Assembly: GCA_017495165.1 (NCBI GenBank)
Contig: JAFEII010000028.1
Location: 164,887 to 228,886, forward strand
Origin: Hydromonas sp.
GTDB lineage: Bacteria > Pseudomonadota > Gammaproteobacteria > Burkholderiales > Burkholderiaceae
Length of the DNA: 64,000 nucleotides
Direction: 5' to 3'
A program made the position numbers and the translations under genes. This document shows positions 1 through 8,151 of this stretch, in pieces (positions within the stretch are counted from its first letter, which is position 1; each line of letters begins with the position of its first letter). Under the pieces are notes generated by a model. The model ran no database searches and was not told the origin of the DNA. It was given only the letters and a program-made list of their open reading frames with translations.

Positions 1-1
1 G

Positions 2-2809
2 GGCTTTGACCTAAAAAACATTCACCCAAAAATGCTTACAACCCAACTTGCAGGCGACTTAAGCATCAAAGCAAACAAAATCGATCAGCACTTTGTCACC
101 ACATTGACCAACAATGCGGGCAAGCCATTGCAAATATTTGCCGACGTTTTGGTCAATAAAGAACAAGTAAAAATCATCCAGTCGCGCATTTCAGGCAACA
201 GCAGCGCCAAACTTGAGCTGCAAGGCAGCCTTGGCTACACCAAAGGTTTGCCATTTTCAGGTAAAGCCCAATTGGACAAATTTAACCTTGCCGACTTGGG
301 CGACTTTCCAAGCAGCCGACTGCTCGGCCAATTTGACGTGAACGGCAACATCAGCCCCAAACTCAAACTCAACTTAAAAGGCAACTTAAACGACAGTATG
401 TGGGCAGATGTACCCGCCAAGGCCACGCTCGACTTAAGTTTAGACGCACCAGACAAAATCACCGCACGCACCGTAGACATTACAATTGGCAGCAACCATT
501 TAGACGCAAGCGGCTCATTGGGGGTGGCAAGTTTCAGCAATGACACACTCAAAATCAACGTCAACGCCCCCAATTTAGCGCAGCTCAATTTTGGCTTTAA
601 TGGCAGCTTGATAGGCACAGCCGACTTAACCGGCAGCATGAGCCAACCACGCGGCCAAGTGGATGCAACGGCCAAAGATTTGGCGTTTGGATTGGGCGAG
701 AGCCCAGCCAAAATTGGCGCTGCAACCATCAAAGGCACATGGCAATCCGGTGCGCAAGGTCAGATGAACGCGGACATTGACGTGGCAAACTACAGCGCCA
801 ATCAAGTCAAAATCGAACAAATCAAAATGAATGTCAGCGGCACGCAAGCCGCCCATCAATTTAGCGGTACATTACTGGGCAATATTGGGATTAAACCCGC
901 GCCAGAACCGATAAATTGGCAGCTCAACACACAATTCTCAGGCCAAGGCCGCATCGAAAAAGACGGCTGGCAAGGCCAAATCAGCCAGTTTTCCAACGCA
1001 GGCGAACCCAATATTCGGCTCAAACAAGCCCTAAACATCAGCTACAACGCAGGCGAAACGACATTCACCAATCTAAGCGCAGACGTTTCTGAAGCACAGC
1101 TTGATATTGAGCGTTTAAGCCTCTTGGGCGCACGAATTAACAGCCGTGGCCGCGTGAACAATCTGATTATTCCCAAGTGGCTCAAATGGCTCAACATCAA
1201 AACGCCCCGAAGCCTGTCTACCGACATGACCATCAAAGGTCAATGGGACTTAACCATGGGCAGCGCGCCCTCAGGCGGCTTTGTGTTTGAGCGTGAAAAC
1301 GGCAGCATTTGGCTGGACAAAGCGCACAAACAAAGCATCGGTCTATCCGCATTAAGCCTCAAAGGCGTTTTGTCCAACCGCTCGCTTGATGTCACAGGTC
1401 TATTAGAAAGCGAGCGACTGGGGCGCGTTGACATCGCCGGCCCAGTTGGCCTCGTAAACTCAGCCGCAGGCTGGGTCATCTCAAGCATGTCGCCACTGAA
1501 CTTAAGCGCCAAAGCAAATTTTACACAATTGCAGCAATTTAATAGCCTACTGGGCTTAAACCTCAAGCTACAAGGACAAATTCAAGCCGACCTTGGGATT
1601 AAGGGTACATTAAATGCGCCGATGTACAACGGCACACTCACGGGGCAAAATCTAGACTTTTTGCACGTAGAACATGGTTTTAGGCTCAAAGATGGCGTGA
1701 TGCGTTTAAAGCTCACCGACACATCGGTTGACTTTGAACAGTTTGAATTCAATGGCGTTGAAGGCAAGGTTACCGTGTCAGGCCAAGCAGCCTTTGGCGC
1801 AGGCGGAAAAATACTTACCGCGCAGGTCAAAATGGACAAACTCAAGCCGTTCGTGCGCCCCGACCGCCAGCTCACCCTCAGCGGTCAAGCCGACTTGAGC
1901 TACGACGGCGCGCGCGACATCATGCTCAAAGGCGATTTACGCGTAGACAAAGCCCAAATTGACATGCCGCCCACATTGGCGCCAAGCCTAGGCAATGACG
2001 TGGTGGTCTGCTCCAAAGACCCCGCAAAAGAGCTGCGCTGCCCGCAAGCGCAAACTGCGCAAAGCAGCACAGACCCCGATAAGAATTCCAATAATGGCTT
2101 ACAAACCACGGTTGATTTAAACCTAGATCTGGGCGATCGCTTCCGCTTTAAAGGCCAAGGCGCAGATGTCAAACTGTCTGGCAAAGTGAATTTAAAAAGC
2201 AGCCCAAATACGCCCGTTCAAGCCAAAGGCGTGGTTAACGTTGACAGCGGTACATACCGATTTTATGGCCAAACCTTAACCGTTCAGCGCGGCATTATCA
2301 CCTTTCAAGGTCCAATGGACGACCCAGCGCTCAACCTGAACGCCACCCGTTCAATTGGCACGATAGATGTGGGCGCAGAGCTCACAGGCACGTTGGCCAA
2401 TGTGCGCGCACGCCTGATTTCTAGCCCTGAAATGCCAGACGAAGAAAAACTTTCATGGTTATTATTTAGCCGCTCATCAAGCACACTCTCAACTGGTGAT
2501 GGCAGCGCAATTGCCAGCGCCGCCGCCGTTCTGCTGGGCACGGATCAAGGTCGACGCGTCAGCGAGAAACTTGGGATTGACAGCTTTAATTTTGGCTCAT
2601 CCGACAACGGCTTATCTGGCACAGTCGTCGGTGTAGGCAAACGGATTAACGACCGATTCAGCGTGGCCTACGAGCAAGCGCTCGATGACGTGGCAGGCGT
2701 TGTAAAAGTCACTTGGAACATCTCGCGCTCATGGCAAATTGTGTTGCGCGGCGGCTCAATCAGCGGCGGTGATTTGCAATACAGCAGGCGTTTTGACAAA
2801 CTGCGTTGA
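2..2809 (+). CDS. tamB: TamB, translocation and assembly module inner-membrane component (5' end missing)
   Basis: The frame is open to the left edge, so only about the last 935 residues are present; full TamB proteins are usually around 1200-1400 residues. The visible part consists of long stretches of alternating polar and hydrophobic residues (repeats of the form LDLSLD, LNLNLK, LTGQ), typical of the AsmA/TamB beta-groove, and it ends in the conserved C-terminal TamB domain (DUF490), with GTLANVRARLISSPEMPDEE and a terminal YSRRFDKLR. TamB is anchored in the inner membrane, spans the periplasm and works with the outer-membrane protein TamA in outer-membrane biogenesis and phospholipid transport. 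tamA would be expected just upstream, outside the window. Two cysteines sit about 8 residues apart in the VVCSKDPAKELRCPQ stretch. Confidence 0.93.
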   Translation, partial: GFDLKNIHPKMLTTQLAGDLSIKANKIDQHFVTTLTNNAGKPLQIFADVLVNKEQVKIIQSRISGNSSAKLELQGSLGYTKGLPFSGKAQLDKFNLADLGDFPSSRLLGQFDVNGNISPKLKLNLKGNLNDSMWADVPAKATLDLSLDAPDKITARTVDITIGSNHLDASGSLGVASFSNDTLKINVNAPNLAQLNFGFNGSLIGTADLTGSMSQPRGQVDATAKDLAFGLGESPAKIGAATIKGTWQSGAQGQMNADIDVANYSANQVKIEQIKMNVSGTQAAHQFSGTLLGNIGIKPAPEPINWQLNTQFSGQGRIEKDGWQGQISQFSNAGEPNIRLKQALNISYNAGETTFTNLSADVSEAQLDIERLSLLGARINSRGRVNNLIIPKWLKWLNIKTPRSLSTDMTIKGQWDLTMGSAPSGGFVFERENGSIWLDKAHKQSIGLSALSLKGVLSNRSLDVTGLLESERLGRVDIAGPVGLVNSAAGWVISSMSPLNLSAKANFTQLQQFNSLLGLNLKLQGQIQADLGIKGTLNAPMYNGTLTGQNLDFLHVEHGFRLKDGVMRLKLTDTSVDFEQFEFNGVEGKVTVSGQAAFGAGGKILTAQVKMDKLKPFVRPDRQLTLSGQADLSYDGARDIMLKGDLRVDKAQIDMPPTLAPSLGNDVVVCSKDPAKELRCPQAQTAQSSTDPDKNSNNGLQTTVDLNLDLGDRFRFKGQGADVKLSGKVNLKSSPNTPVQAKGVVNVDSGTYRFYGQTLTVQRGIITFQGPMDDPALNLNATRSIGTIDVGAELTGTLANVRARLISSPEMPDEEKLSWLLFSRSSSTLSTGDGSAIASAAAVLLGTDQGRRVSEKLGIDSFNFGSSDNGLSGTVVGVGKRINDRFSVAYEQALDDVAGVVKVTWNISRSWQIVLRGGSISGGDLQYSRRFDKLR

Positions 2810-2888
2810 TGCACAAAAGCCCACAATCAAGCGCATCAGTCATTAAAAAAATCAACGCCAAACCAAAATCAACCAGAACGAAAACGAG

Positions 2889-2929
2889 CATTTAACTTTC
2901 TTTAGTTTGTTTAAATTGAAAGTTAAATG
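2889..2929. promoter_or_regulatory. 12-bp perfect inverted repeat upstream of the Kazal lipoprotein gene
   Basis: CATTTAACTTTC at 2889-2900 is repeated in perfect inverted orientation (GAAAGTTAAATG) at 2918-2929, separated by 17 AT-rich bases. It ends 42 bases before the preferred start codon of the next gene, so it overlaps the likely promoter. It could be an operator for a dimeric regulator or a weak hairpin; there is no GC-rich stem and no T-tract, which argues against a tamB terminator. Confidence 0.5.
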
Positions 2930-2971
2930 TAAAATTCAAATATGAAACATATTTTTACCATGGAGCATCAA

Positions 2972-3238
2972 ATGCAATCTTTTAAACACAACCCCATCCT
3001 GAAACTTGCCAGCACTTTAGTCACATGTGCCGTCCTAACCGCCTGTTCAACGATGGGCGCACCAAAGACCAACACACTCAAAGCCTGCCCAGAACAACGC
3101 TCATCAGCCTGCACCCGCGAATTTAAACCCGTCTGCGGCTTTGGCGAGACCGGCAAAAAAATCCAATCCTATGGCAATGCCTGCAATGCATGCAGCGACG
3201 AAAAAGTGCTGGGCTACACAGCAGGTCAGTGCAAATAG
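2972..3238 (+). CDS. Small lipoprotein with Kazal-type protease-inhibitor domain
   Basis: About 88 residues. Start chosen at 2972 because GGAG at 2961-2964 lies seven bases upstream; in-frame ATGs at 2942 and 2960 are less well placed. The N-terminus is a lipoprotein signal (basic start, hydrophobic core, lipobox LTAC), so the mature protein should be lipid-anchored. The mature part carries six cysteines in a Kazal-like pattern: C-x6-C-x7-C, then YGNACNAC, then a terminal GQC. Kazal domains inhibit serine proteases. The target here is unknown; defence against foreign or host proteases is an inference. The stop codon overlaps the next start by one base (TAGTG), so the gene is probably translated together with the VOC gene. 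Confidence 0.75.
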   Translation: MQSFKHNPILKLASTLVTCAVLTACSTMGAPKTNTLKACPEQRSSACTREFKPVCGFGETGKKIQSYGNACNACSDEKVLGYTAGQCK

Positions 3239-3621
3239 TGCTGCGTGCCATTCACCACGCTGCGATTATTGCCTCGGACTATCAAGTCTCCAAGCATTTT
3301 TATACCCAAATCCTTGGCTTAAAAATTCATGCGGAGCATTACCGCGCCGAGCGCGATTCATACAAACTCGATTTAATTTTGCCAAATGGCGGTCAAATCG
3401 AGCTGTTTTCATTCCCCAAACCGCCCGCACGCCCATCGCATCCAGAAGCCTGCGGCTTGCGTCATTTGGCATTTGTCGTTGATGATGTGGCGTTTTGTAA
3501 GCGCCATTTAGAGTCACTTAATATTGCTGTAGAACCGATTCGCATCGATGAATACACCAACAAATCATTTACCTTTTTTGCAGACCCAGACGGTCTGCCG
3601 CTTGAACTTTACGAGAGATAA
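3238..3621 (+). CDS. VOC family metalloenzyme-like protein (YaeR/GloA2 type)
   Basis: 127 residues from a GTG start that overlaps the preceding stop by one base; this start gives the expected N-terminus (LRAIHHAAI) and the usual length of about 129 residues. Two beta-alpha-beta-beta-beta modules are visible. Metal ligands expected for the vicinal oxygen chelate fold are present: H7 in HHAAI, E55 in GQIELFSF, H76 in LRHLAF and E123 in LPLELYE. The closest family I recognise is the uncharacterised E. coli YaeR group, related to glyoxalase I. The substrate is unknown. Its position between a lipoprotein and a cysteine-metabolism-like enzyme, with only six bases to the latter, suggests a shared mRNA. 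Confidence 0.85.
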   Translation: MLRAIHHAAIIASDYQVSKHFYTQILGLKIHAEHYRAERDSYKLDLILPNGGQIELFSFPKPPARPSHPEACGLRHLAFVVDDVAFCKRHLESLNIAVEPIRIDEYTNKSFTFFADPDGLPLELYER

Positions 3622-3627
3622 AGCAAT

Positions 3628-4695
3628 ATGAAAACTTGGACCGCAACCGCCATCCGCAAAATCGAAGCCGACTACAACCGCTCATCTGACACGCACTTGA
3701 TTCCGCTCGAAATCCCAGCAACCCCAAACATTCAGCTGTACTTTAAAGACGAATCCACCCACCCAACAGGCAGCCTCAAACACCGTTTGGCGCGCTCGCT
3801 TTTTTTGTATGGTTTATGCAATGGCTGGATTACCGAACACACCCCGATTATTGAAGCCTCCAGCGGCAGCACCGCGGTATCCGAAGCGTATTTTGCCCGT
3901 CTGCTGGGTTTAAGATTTATTGCGGTCATGCCGCGCGGCACATCGATTGAAAAAATCAATGCGATTAAATTTTATGGCGGCGAGTGCCATTTAATTGACG
4001 ACACCGCGCTGATTTATAACGAAGCGCATCGCCTTGCGTGCGAACTCAAAGGGCATTACGTGGACCAATTCACCTACGCCGAACGCGCCACAGATTGGCG
4101 TGGCAGCAACAACATTGCCGACACCGTATTTGAACAAATGAAACTCGAGCCCAACCCCGAACCCGCATGGATTGTCTGTGGCGCAGGCACGGGCGGCACA
4201 AGCGCAACCTTTGGGCGGTACGTGCGCTATCAGCATTACGCCACCAAAATCTGTGTGGTTGACCCCGAAAACTCGGTATTTTATGACAGTTTTTATAGCG
4301 GCTCACGCGAGCACCGCTGCGAGGGCGGTTCAGGTGTAGAAGGCATTGGCCGCCCACGGGTTGAGCCCTCATTTATCGCCAGCGTGGTTGACCGCGCAAT
4401 CCGCGTGCCCAATGTGGCGAGCTATGCCGCATTGCATTTTTTAGAGCAAGTGATGGGACGACGTTGCGGCGGCTCAACGGGTACGAACCTGTTTGGCGTA
4501 TTTGAACTGATGAATGAAATGCGTCAATCGCAACAAAGTGGCTCGGTTGTCACGCTGATTTGCGACGATGGCAATCGCTACCAAAACACCTATTTTGACC
4601 ACGATTGGCTGCGCGACAACGGCCATGACATTGCGCCTTGGGTTGCAATGTACCAACGGTTTTTTGAACGCGGCGAATGGGTTTTGCCGCAATAA
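3628..4695 (+). CDS. PLP-dependent cysteine-synthase-fold enzyme, Cds1-like (cysteine desulfhydrase candidate)
   Basis: 355 residues, fold type II PLP enzyme. The PLP lysine is K51 in HPTGSLKHRLARS; the substrate loop is SSGST at 78-82; the phosphate-binding loop is GAGTGGTS at 185-192. The sequence resembles the family holding mycobacterial Cds1, which degrades L-cysteine to pyruvate, ammonia and sulfide, more than it resembles housekeeping CysK or CysM. It follows the VOC gene by six bases and precedes an EamA-type exporter by nine bases. Some EamA relatives export cysteine or O-acetylserine, so the run may deal with surplus cysteine; this is inference. It might instead be a synthase using another acceptor. 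Confidence 0.75.
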   Translation: MKTWTATAIRKIEADYNRSSDTHLIPLEIPATPNIQLYFKDESTHPTGSLKHRLARSLFLYGLCNGWITEHTPIIEASSGSTAVSEAYFARLLGLRFIAVMPRGTSIEKINAIKFYGGECHLIDDTALIYNEAHRLACELKGHYVDQFTYAERATDWRGSNNIADTVFEQMKLEPNPEPAWIVCGAGTGGTSATFGRYVRYQHYATKICVVDPENSVFYDSFYSGSREHRCEGGSGVEGIGRPRVEPSFIASVVDRAIRVPNVASYAALHFLEQVMGRRCGGSTGTNLFGVFELMNEMRQSQQSGSVVTLICDDGNRYQNTYFDHDWLRDNGHDIAPWVAMYQRFFERGEWVLPQ

Positions 4696-4704
4696 AAAGC
4701 ATTT

Positions 4705-5637
4705 ATGAAAACAACATCGAATCCGCTTGCCTACGCGCAAATGACCGCCGCCATGATTTTGGTTGGCAGTTTGTTTGTGGCAAGCAAAGTGATTGTGCAA
4801 CACGTCCCCGTATTTACCGCCTCTTTTTTGCGCCAATTTTTAGCGTTTGTGGTTTTGGTAGGTTTGTTGTGGTATCAAAAAACACCGCGCCCCGTTATGA
4901 CCCAGAAGCGAGATTATGTGATTTTGCTCACACAAAGTATCGTCGGTACTTTTCTATTCAGCTTATTCATGCTCTACGGCTTGAAATACACCAATTCAAT
5001 TGATGCGAACATCATTACCAGTACCACGCCATTGACCATGATGCTGATTGCTGTGTTTTTATTGGGTGAATCGTTCACCAAACGGCGCGGTTTGGCACTG
5101 GCTTTGGCATTGTTGGGTACGTTGAGCATCAACGTTTTGGGTGGTCATGACGACACGCAAGGCAATCATGTTTGGCTGGGCAACGGATTAATTGTGCTGG
5201 CGGTGATTGCCGAAGGCGTATTTTTTGGATTTGGTAAATTGTTATCCACCCCCATTGCTTCCACTTGGCTCTCATGCATTTTGACCGCGCTAGGCTCGGC
5301 ATGGTTTTTCCCCTTTGCGCTGTATGATTTGGCGCAAACTGATTTTATTACCGTGCCTTGGTTTGTCTGGTTGCTGGTGGTTTATACAGGCGTTGGCGTG
5401 ACCGCGCTGGGTGTGGTGTTGATGAATATGGGCATGACAAAAGTCTCGGTGAGCAGCGCCTCAATTTTTACCGCACTCATGCCTGTGAGCGGGGTGGCAT
5501 TATCGGTACTGTTTTTACACGAAACGTTTTATTGGTATCACGCGCTGGGCATGGTTTTGGTGTTGGCGGCGATGGGGCTTATGATGTTTGAAAAATTCAC
5601 GCAAGAACCCAACGCTTCGTCAGTTCATGCGTCATAG
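4705..5637 (+). CDS. DMT superfamily transporter, EamA type
   Basis: 310 residues with about ten hydrophobic segments, arranged as two EamA repeats of five helices each (first repeat near residues 10-145, second near 155-290). Typical features include SLFMLYGLKYTNSIDA in repeat one and ALMPVSGVALSVLFLHE in repeat two. These are inner-membrane exporters of small metabolites; the best-known members export cysteine, O-acetylserine or threonine. The substrate cannot be read from sequence. It is the last gene of the tight run starting at 2972. No intrinsic terminator is obvious directly after the stop. Confidence 0.85.
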   Translation: MKTTSNPLAYAQMTAAMILVGSLFVASKVIVQHVPVFTASFLRQFLAFVVLVGLLWYQKTPRPVMTQKRDYVILLTQSIVGTFLFSLFMLYGLKYTNSIDANIITSTTPLTMMLIAVFLLGESFTKRRGLALALALLGTLSINVLGGHDDTQGNHVWLGNGLIVLAVIAEGVFFGFGKLLSTPIASTWLSCILTALGSAWFFPFALYDLAQTDFITVPWFVWLLVVYTGVGVTALGVVLMNMGMTKVSVSSASIFTALMPVSGVALSVLFLHETFYWYHALGMVLVLAAMGLMMFEKFTQEPNASSVHAS

Positions 5638-5691
5638 CAGGGTGAACGACAATTTAAAAACACACGTATACGTATTTAAAGTTACAATGCC

Positions 5692-5731
5692 AAAATCGAT
5701 TCGCGACGATTTTACGTAGTAATACGTAAAA
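5692..5731 (+). promoter_or_regulatory. Two overlapping, mutually exclusive hairpins upstream of the M23 peptidase gene
   Basis: AAAATCG (5692-5698) pairs with CGATTTT (5707-5713) across eight bases. TTTTACGTA (5710-5718) pairs with TACGTAAAA (5723-5731) across four bases. The two share the TTTT at 5710-5713, so only one can form at a time. A third short palindrome, ACGTATACGT, lies at 5664-5673. The block sits 45-85 bases before the start codon, in the leader or promoter. It may be an operator with TACGTA half-sites or an RNA switch; neither is proven. Confidence 0.45.
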
Positions 5732-5775
5732 GATTTTCAACTTGCGAACAACGCTCACTCAGTGAAAGGTGTCTC

Positions 5776-6636
5776 ATGAAGAAAAGCAGCCAATCCAAGT
5801 TATTGCTACTTGAACCCAGCCAAGGAAAAACCACAACGTACGAAATCAATACATACGTTCTAAAAAACCTGCAAACCATTTTAATCAGCCTCATCGTCGC
5901 CACGTGTGTTTTGACTGTCATTGGCCTTACCGCTGGCGTTAAATACTTTAGTTCCCTCAATGAAAACAAAGTGTTACACGAACAAGTGAAGTTTTTGGAT
6001 GGCTACACCTCAAGCGAGGCCACCGCAAAAATTCAAGAACTGCAAAAATCAGAAAAATCGATTCAAGAGCTTGAGAATTACCTTCAAGAGCGCGGCGCTC
6101 ACAACCCACCACCAAAAGTAAAAGAAGGTGTGACAGGCTCGCAAGGCATGGGCGGACAGTTTCAACCCATTTCAAACCCAACCCCATTTATGGGCAATTT
6201 TAGCGAAAACACGCGCCAGCTCTTGCAAAACATCCAACTCGTGCCAGTTGGCGTGCCGCATAACGGCCAATTAAACTCGCGCTTCGGTGTGCGCAACAAC
6301 CCATTTGGCGGCAGTGGTGGCGAAGAACACAAAGGTTTGGACTTTAAAGGCGCAATTGGCGAGCCGGTTCGCACAACCGCTGGCGGTGAAGTGGTTCAAG
6401 CGGGGGTTGCAAATGGCTACGGCAACGCCGTAAAAATCAAGCACGGCTTTAATTACGAAACCTTATACGGCCACTTATCAGCGGTTGGCGTCAAGGTTGG
6501 GCAGCGCGTCAATGCAGGTGATGAAATTGGCAAACTTGGCAACACGGGGCGCTCAACAGGGCCGCATTTGCACTATGAGGTTCGCTTGTCTGGTGTACCG
6601 GTTGATCCTGAACGCTTTTTAAGCTTGGCGCGTTAA
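5776..6636 (+). CDS. M23 family metallopeptidase, membrane-anchored (peptidoglycan endopeptidase)
   Basis: 286 residues. A single transmembrane helix near residues 33-55 is followed by a short coiled coil (about 60-107) and a C-terminal LytM/M23 domain (about 160-283). All zinc-site motifs are present: H185 and D189 in HKGLD, H233 in YGHLS, and H264/H266 in GPHLHYEV, so it should be catalytically active. The topology puts the catalytic domain in the periplasm, where M23 enzymes cut peptide cross-links of peptidoglycan. AAAGGTG at about 5765-5771 is the ribosome binding site. The bactofilin gene follows after 23 bases. Peptidase-bactofilin pairs are known from other bacteria (LmdC with BacA in Hyphomonas), where they shape local wall growth. 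Confidence 0.88.
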   Translation: MKKSSQSKLLLLEPSQGKTTTYEINTYVLKNLQTILISLIVATCVLTVIGLTAGVKYFSSLNENKVLHEQVKFLDGYTSSEATAKIQELQKSEKSIQELENYLQERGAHNPPPKVKEGVTGSQGMGGQFQPISNPTPFMGNFSENTRQLLQNIQLVPVGVPHNGQLNSRFGVRNNPFGGSGGEEHKGLDFKGAIGEPVRTTAGGEVVQAGVANGYGNAVKIKHGFNYETLYGHLSAVGVKVGQRVNAGDEIGKLGNTGRSTGPHLHYEVRLSGVPVDPERFLSLAR

Positions 6637-6659
6637 CTTGAACTTTATGAAAGTTTTTT

Positions 6660-7013
6660 ATGTTTAGCAAAAAAAACGATGGCTCACAAGACGCTGATCT
6701 GCACACGTTAATTGCACAAAGTACCACCTTGCATGGCAATTTGGCCGCTGAAGGTTTTGTGAAAATGGATGGCGCCATTATTGGCAATATAAACCTCAAC
6801 GGCACATTAACGGTGGGTGAAAGCGGCCACGTGACAGGTGACATTCACTGCACTGAGCTGGTTTTGTTTGGCAAGGTTGAAGGCAATATTTTTGCGCAGG
6901 CGCTTCATTTAAAACCTTGTGCTCGCGTTCTAGGTGATATTGACACCAAAACCCTTCAAATTGAGCCAGGAGCCAATTATCAAGGCACTGTCAAAATGCG
7001 TGAGTTTGATTAA
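6660..7013 (+). CDS. Bactofilin, polymer-forming cytoskeletal protein
   Basis: 117 residues, the usual bactofilin size. A short polar N-terminal tail (residues 1-14) is followed by a right-handed beta-helix of repeating hydrophobic triplets (about 15-110), recognisable in LHGNLAAEGFVKMDG, IGNINLNGTLTVGESG and VLGDIDTKTLQIEPGA. Bactofilins polymerise without nucleotide and often bind the membrane through the N-terminal tail. The partner is probably the M23 peptidase encoded just upstream; the two share an operon that ends in the strong terminator at 7073-7112. A role in cell shape or envelope patterning is inferred from this pairing. Confidence 0.9.
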   Translation: MFSKKNDGSQDADLHTLIAQSTTLHGNLAAEGFVKMDGAIIGNINLNGTLTVGESGHVTGDIHCTELVLFGKVEGNIFAQALHLKPCARVLGDIDTKTLQIEPGANYQGTVKMREFD

Positions 7014-7072
7014 ACTTTGTTACGTTATGCAGTTTGCAATCTGCAATCTGTATGCGAGCGGATGATTTTAAT

Positions 7073-7112
7073 GCCCAACAAAAAAGCCACTAATGTGGCT
7101 TTTTTGTTGGGC
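7073..7112. terminator. Bidirectional intrinsic terminator between bactofilin (+) and YheT hydrolase (-)
   Basis: A perfect 18-bp inverted repeat, GCCCAACAAAAAAGCCAC, with a TAAT loop. The stem contains an A-tract and a T-tract, so it can act in both directions for the two converging genes. Confidence 0.9.
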
Positions 7113-7163
7113 TCGGACAAGTTTTTAAGTTTGCCATGATCAATCATTCGCTCAAATATTGAC

Positions 7164-8147
7164 TCAATAATTTCGCTCAGTTGCCGTTAAAAAAGACAGC
7201 ACATGCTGGGGCAACCAATCGAGGCGCGTGCGGGTTTTACCGTGCATAAAGCCAACATGACCGCCTTTGTGCGTGTATTTAAGCGTTACTTTTGCACTTA
7301 CCTCATCCGCGCTTGCAAGGCTTTGCGCTGGCACAAATGGGTCATTCAAACTGTTTAACACCAAGGTTCTGGTCTCAATCGCACTTAAAAACTGCTTGGA
7401 TGAGGCGCGAGCCCAGTAATCATGCGCATTCAGATAGCCATGAATCGGCGCTGTAACCGCATCATCAAGCTCATTAAAATTGCGCGCAGCACGCACCAGT
7501 TGCGTGTTAATTGGGGCATCGGGAAAGTCAATTTTTTTCTGCAAAGCCTTTTTTTTGAGCGTGCGCAAAAAGTTACGCATATAAACCATTTGATTAAAGC
7601 CGCTGGCAAGCGCAACCGAGCCTGCTTTTAAACTGTGCGGCGAACAAATGGCTGCGGCACTTTGAACCATACGTTCTGCGGCGCTGCCTTGCTCGCCAAG
7701 CCATTTAAGCAGGGCATTGCCACCAAGAGACACCCCAACTGCGTGGCGGCGCGTATGTGGATAATGCCTGGCGATTTTAGTTAAGATCCAGTCAATTTCC
7801 GCGCTAAAACCAGAATGGTAAAAACAAGGCTGGCGGTTCATTTCGCCGCTGCATGAGCGCCAATGTATCACCACGCCGCTCATATTTTGTGCCACGCATT
7901 CATTCATCATGGTTTTACAATACGTGCTGCGGCTTGAGCCCTCCAAACCATGAAACATCACAACCAAACGCTGATTGGGCAGGTGAATCCGGTCAAAGTT
8001 CACCCAATCAACATCCACAAAATCATCGTCTGGCGTTTGCCAGCGCTCTCGATGATAAGCAGGCAAAGGCACTTGCATGAAGGCCGGTAAAATCGTTTGG
8101 ATGTGCGGGCCAAATGCCCACCAAGGGTTTTGATGTGGTTCAGTCAT
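7164..8147 (-). CDS. YheT family alpha/beta hydrolase
   Basis: 327 residues from ATG at 8147, four bases after the glnD stop; a longer frame to 8207 would run into glnD and is rejected. The alpha/beta-hydrolase triad is visible: nucleophile S140 in VGVSLGGNALLKW, an aspartate in LNSLNDPFVPAQ and a histidine in HKGGHVGFM. The oxyanion region is MFHGLEGSSRS. The family is called YheT after the E. coli member and includes esterase-like enzymes of unsettled substrate. It is the last gene of the long minus-strand run and ends at the bidirectional terminator. Confidence 0.85.
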   Translation of the reverse strand: MTEPHQNPWWAFGPHIQTILPAFMQVPLPAYHRERWQTPDDDFVDVDWVNFDRIHLPNQRLVVMFHGLEGSSRSTYCKTMMNECVAQNMSGVVIHWRSCSGEMNRQPCFYHSGFSAEIDWILTKIARHYPHTRRHAVGVSLGGNALLKWLGEQGSAAERMVQSAAAICSPHSLKAGSVALASGFNQMVYMRNFLRTLKKKALQKKIDFPDAPINTQLVRAARNFNELDDAVTAPIHGYLNAHDYWARASSKQFLSAIETRTLVLNSLNDPFVPAQSLASADEVSAKVTLKYTHKGGHVGFMHGKTRTRLDWLPQHVLSFLTATERNY

Positions 8148-8151
8148 AATT

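Noticed and set aside
235..738. Minus-strand frame opposite tamB
   Set aside because: Shadow of the tamB codons; repetitive leucine/lysine composition and no start signal.
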